Shown here one piece after another: positions 61,086 through 64,000 of a DNA stretch of 64,000 nucleotides. The notes beneath the pieces were generated by a model. That model was not told the origin of the DNA. It searched no databases and saw only the letters and a list, made by a program, of their open reading frames with translations. This stretch comes from Sphingorhabdus lacus (GTDB taxonomy: Bacteria > Pseudomonadota > Alphaproteobacteria > Sphingomonadales > Sphingomonadaceae). Every line of letters begins with the position of its first letter. Within the stretch, counting starts at the first letter, position 1. The DNA lies in assembly GCF_009768975.1 (NCBI RefSeq), contig NZ_CP035733.1, forward strand, positions 1,984,001 through 2,048,000. Direction: 5' to 3'. A program made the translations under genes and the position numbers.

Positions 61086-62297
61086 TTAGATTGCTTTCGA
61101 CTGGCTGGGTGTGTTGACGCCCATCGATTGCAGGTATCGCTTCACATTGCGGGCTGCCTGCCGCAACCGGTGCTCATTTTCGACCATGGCGATACGCACA
61201 TAGCCTTCGCCATCCTCCCCATAGCCAACGCCCGGTGCAACAGCGACCTTGGCATGGGTCAGCATTTGCTTCGAAAATTCGAGGCTGCCAAGATGTGCGA
61301 GCGCGGGCGGCAATGGGGCCCATGCGAACATCGATGCGCGGGGCGGCGGAATGTCCCAGCCTGCACGCCCGAATGCCTCGACCAATATGTCGCGGCGCTT
61401 ATGGTAAAGTTGCCGGTTCTGCTCGACAATGTCCTGCGGTCCGTTGAGCGCAGCACAAGCAGCGGCCTGTATCGGGGTGAAGGCACCATAGTCCAGGTAG
61501 CTTTTGACCCGCGTCATCGCAGCAATCAACTGCCGGTTGCCCACGGCAAAACCAACCCGCCAACCGGCCATGGAATAAGTTTTGGACAAAGAGGTAAATT
61601 CCACCGCGACATCTTTACCGCCCTTCACCTGCAAGATGGAGGGCGTGGGGTTGCCGTCAAAATAGAGTTCGGAATAGGCAAGGTCGGACAGGATCCAGAC
61701 CTTATTCTCTTTCGCCCATGCGACCAGCCGCTCGTAAAATGCCAGATCGACGGTCTCGGCCGTCGGGTTTGACGGATAGTTCACGACAAGAATAGACGGG
61801 CGCGGCACGGTGAAGGCCATGGCCCGCTCCAGAGACCGGAAGTAATTCTCATCGGGCGTTGTTGGCACCGACCGGATTGTCGCGCCCGCGATGATGAAGC
61901 CGAATGTGTGAATGGGATAGCTGGGGTTCGGGGCGAGCACAACGTCACCCGGCGCCGTGATGGCGGTCGCAAGGCTTGCCAAACCTTCTTTCGAGCCCAT
62001 GGTCACGACGACTTCATGTTCGGGATCGACATCGACACCGAAACGGCGGCCATAATAATTGGCCTGCGCCTTACGCAAGCCCGGGATACCTTTGGACGCG
62101 GAATAGCCGTGTGCATCGGGCTTCTGCGCCACTTCGCACAGTTTTTCGATCACATGGGGCGGCGGCGGCAGATCGGGATTGCCCATGCCAAGGTCGATAA
62201 TGTCCTCACCCGCCGCACGGGCGGCCGCGCGCATCGCATTGACTTCGGCGATGACATAAGGCGGCAAACGCTTAATGCGGTAGAATTCTTCGGACAT
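61086..62297 (-). CDS. PLP-dependent aminotransferase (AlaC/LL-DAP-AT-like)
   Basis: 403 aa from the ATG at 62297 behind GGGAG. It is a fold-type I class I/II aminotransferase: GMGNPDLPPPPHVIEKL, GYSASKGIPGLRKA, VNYPSNPTAETVD and the PLP lysine in SLSKTYSMAGWRVGF. It resembles AlaC-type alanine transaminases and LL-diaminopimelate aminotransferases in length and motifs; alanine synthesis is the more likely role. The substrate was not determined. Confidence 0.88.
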   Translation of the reverse strand: MSEEFYRIKRLPPYVIAEVNAMRAAARAAGEDIIDLGMGNPDLPPPPHVIEKLCEVAQKPDAHGYSASKGIPGLRKAQANYYGRRFGVDVDPEHEVVVTMGSKEGLASLATAITAPGDVVLAPNPSYPIHTFGFIIAGATIRSVPTTPDENYFRSLERAMAFTVPRPSILVVNYPSNPTAETVDLAFYERLVAWAKENKVWILSDLAYSELYFDGNPTPSILQVKGGKDVAVEFTSLSKTYSMAGWRVGFAVGNRQLIAAMTRVKSYLDYGAFTPIQAAACAALNGPQDIVEQNRQLYHKRRDILVEAFGRAGWDIPPPRASMFAWAPLPPALAHLGSLEFSKQMLTHAKVAVAPGVGYGEDGEGYVRIAMVENEHRLRQAARNVKRYLQSMGVNTPSQSKAI

Positions 62298-62378
62298 GGG
62301 CTCCCGTTTCCGGTTTGAGGTTTCAAGTCCGACCTTCATGGTCGAACTTTCCGCCCATTTCCAGAAAAACTATACCGA

Positions 62379-64000
62379 TTAACGCGGACGGTTGCCCTTC
62401 GCCTTGTGCTTGACCCCATGTTTCGACGGTGCAGGACCGTCTTTGCGGAACGGACGAGCGCCGTCGCGCGGGGGCGGGCCGCCGCGTGGGCCATCGCCGC
62501 GCGGACGATCGCCACGCGGTTTATCGCCAAAGGGACGGTCGCCGCGAGGCTTGTCACCGCGCGGATTGACGCCCAACTGGGCGCGTTGCGGACGGTCACC
62601 GTCACGGCCACGGCGCTTGTTTTCGCGCGCGGCTTCGCGGGGAGGGCCGCTGGCCTGCACGATCTCGACATCATTGTCTTCATCATGCCCCGGTTGCGCT
62701 ATTGCCTTGGCAAATTTCGCAACGGCGGCGGCCGCGATCCCGACATGGGTTTCATTGGCAGCAATGCGGATCGCGCCAATGTCGTTCTTGGTCACACCGC
62801 CACGGCGGCACAGCAAAGGCAAAATCCATTTGGGATCGGCATTGTTGCGCCGACCAATGTTGAGCGTAAACCAGACCGAGTCATCAAAACCGGCGCGATG
62901 GTTGTCCCGCGGTTGTTCGCGGCTGCCGTCATCGAGCATATCGGCGGCTTGCGGCATACGGGCACGGTGCACGCGGACCAAAGCGGCGGCAATATCTTCC
63001 GCCGACATGGTTTCCAGCAGACGAGCACCCAGCGTCCGGTCTTCGTCCTCGACTTCGACCGGGGTCAGAAGCGTTTCCAGCAGGCGGTCATGATCCTTTG
63101 CCCGGATGTCGGCGGCGGTCGGAACCTTGATCCAGTCCGCCTCGATCTTCGCGCCGCGCAGCATCGATTCGACGCGCTTGCGGCGCTGATACGGCACGAT
63201 CAGTACGGCGGTGCCTTTGCGTCCGGCGCGACCGGTGCGGCCTGAACGGTGTTGCAAACCTTCGGCATCGCGGGGCAGTTCGACATGGACCACCAATGAC
63301 AGGTTGGGCAAATCGATACCGCGCGCGGCGACATCGGTTGCGACACATACGCGCGCACGACGGTCACGCAGCGCCTGAAGCGCCTGGTTCCGTTCGCTCT
63401 GGCTATGCTCACCTGAAAGCGCGACCACATTAAAACCACGCTCGGTCAGATTGGCGTGCAAATGGCGAACATTTTCGCGCGTCGCGCAAAACAGGATCGC
63501 CGTTTCCGCTTCGTGCAGGCGGAGCAGGTTGACCACAGCATTCTCGATGTCAGGCGGGGCAACCGTGACCACCTGATAGCTGATATCGCCATGTCCGCGA
63601 TCTTCGCCGACAGTCGAAATGCGCAGGGCATCGCGCTGATAGCGCTTGGCCAGCGATACGATCGGCTTTGGCATCGTCGCCGAAAACAGCAGTGTCCGGC
63701 GGCCTTCCGGTGTGGCGTTCAATATTTCTTCAAGCTCTTCACGGAATCCCATGTCTAGCATTTCGTCGGCTTCATCCAGAACCGCGACCTTAAGTGCCGA
63801 CAGGTCAAGCGCGCCACGTTCCAGATGGTCGCGCAACCGTCCCGGCGTCCCCACCACGATCTGTGCGCCTTGGCTCAGGTTGCGCCGTTCTTTCGAGGCA
63901 TCCATGCCGCCAACACAGGTCGCAATGCGAACCCCGGCTTTTCCATAGAGCCACATCAGTTCGCGGCTAACCTGCAAGGCCAGCTCGCGCGTTGGCGCAA
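62379..64000 (-). CDS. DEAD-box RNA helicase (5' end outside window)
   Basis: 540 codons present; the start lies beyond the right edge. Motif Ia APTRELALQ opens the fragment, then TPGRLRDHL (Ib), LDEADEMLDMG (II, DEAD), LFSATMP (III), ILFCATRENV (IV), ATDVAARGIDLP (V) and HRSGRTGRAGRKG (VI). A DbpA-like RNA-binding domain occupies about 150 residues after this (NADPKWILPLLCRRGGVT). The C-terminal tail has RGD-K/P repeats (PRGDKPRGDRPFGDKPRGD) and a basic end. It should unwind RNA in ribosome assembly or cold-induced mRNA decay, like DeaD/CsdA. Confidence 0.93.
   Translation of the reverse strand, partial: APTRELALQVSRELMWLYGKAGVRIATCVGGMDASKERRNLSQGAQIVVGTPGRLRDHLERGALDLSALKVAVLDEADEMLDMGFREELEEILNATPEGRRTLLFSATMPKPIVSLAKRYQRDALRISTVGEDRGHGDISYQVVTVAPPDIENAVVNLLRLHEAETAILFCATRENVRHLHANLTERGFNVVALSGEHSQSERNQALQALRDRRARVCVATDVAARGIDLPNLSLVVHVELPRDAEGLQHRSGRTGRAGRKGTAVLIVPYQRRKRVESMLRGAKIEADWIKVPTAADIRAKDHDRLLETLLTPVEVEDEDRTLGARLLETMSAEDIAAALVRVHRARMPQAADMLDDGSREQPRDNHRAGFDDSVWFTLNIGRRNNADPKWILPLLCRRGGVTKNDIGAIRIAANETHVGIAAAAVAKFAKAIAQPGHDEDNDVEIVQASGPPREAARENKRRGRDGDRPQRAQLGVNPRGDKPRGDRPFGDKPRGDRPRGDGPRGGPPPRDGARPFRKDGPAPSKHGVKHKAKGNRPR

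Noticed and set aside
62460-62600. Tandem repeats near the right edge
   Set aside because: They encode the RGD-rich tail of the DEAD-box helicase, common in this family; not an independent repeat element.

Overview
The window looks like the chromosome of an alphaproteobacterium of the order Sphingomonadales. This rests on GC-rich core genes, two large TonB-dependent receptors, a plant-type glutamate-cysteine ligase, a beta-propeller phytase beside its receptor, and the secE-nusG-rplKAJL ribosomal locus. The genus cannot be fixed from sequence reading alone. There are no rRNA genes and no CRISPR array. One complete tRNA (Trp) is present.

Bases 1-21465 are accessory DNA and appear to be two integrative elements in tandem at the 3' end of a tRNA-Lys(CTT) gene. 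Two identical 50-bp copies of the tRNA 3' half (7244-7293 and 21416-21465) each lie just beyond a minus-strand tyrosine-recombinase gene. Element 1 (1-7293, left end outside the window) carries a strawberry-notch methyltransferase-helicase, a CHC2/Toprim primase-like protein and a lytic transglycosylase, typical of conjugative or plasmid-like elements. Element 2 (about 14.2 kb) resembles a P4-like satellite. It has an integrase, an AlpA/excisionase-like regulator, a primase-helicase, several small unknown genes, and defence cargo at its left edge: an FRG-DUF262 pair and an Eco29kI-like restriction-modification system. A cluster of TCTAATC/GATTAGA repeats downstream of the primase gene is a candidate origin or operator.

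From 21466 the content is chromosomal. Region 21.5-28.1 kb holds a TetR-DUF4188 operon, TspO, an unusual photolyase-like protein, an alpha/beta-hydrolase-flavin-reductase fusion and a thioesterase. Region 28.2-35.8 kb is a phosphate-economy block: receptor plus phytase, then divergent ppk1-ppx. Region 35.9-43.6 kb has an aldo/keto reductase, ubiA, rsmE and three related secreted adhesin-like proteins. Region 43.7-50.3 kb has gshA, a second TonB receptor, tRNA-Trp and three minus-strand genes.

Region 50.5-57.0 kb is the transcription/translation locus secE-nusG-rplK-rplA ... rplJ-rplL, interrupted between rplA and rplJ by a minus-strand block of four genes. Region 57-64 kb holds a TDPLF-repeat membrane protein, a translationally coupled DUF2975-HTH-micropeptide operon, apt, an exported methyltransferase-like lipoprotein, a thioesterase, an aminotransferase and the 3' part of a DEAD-box RNA helicase gene.
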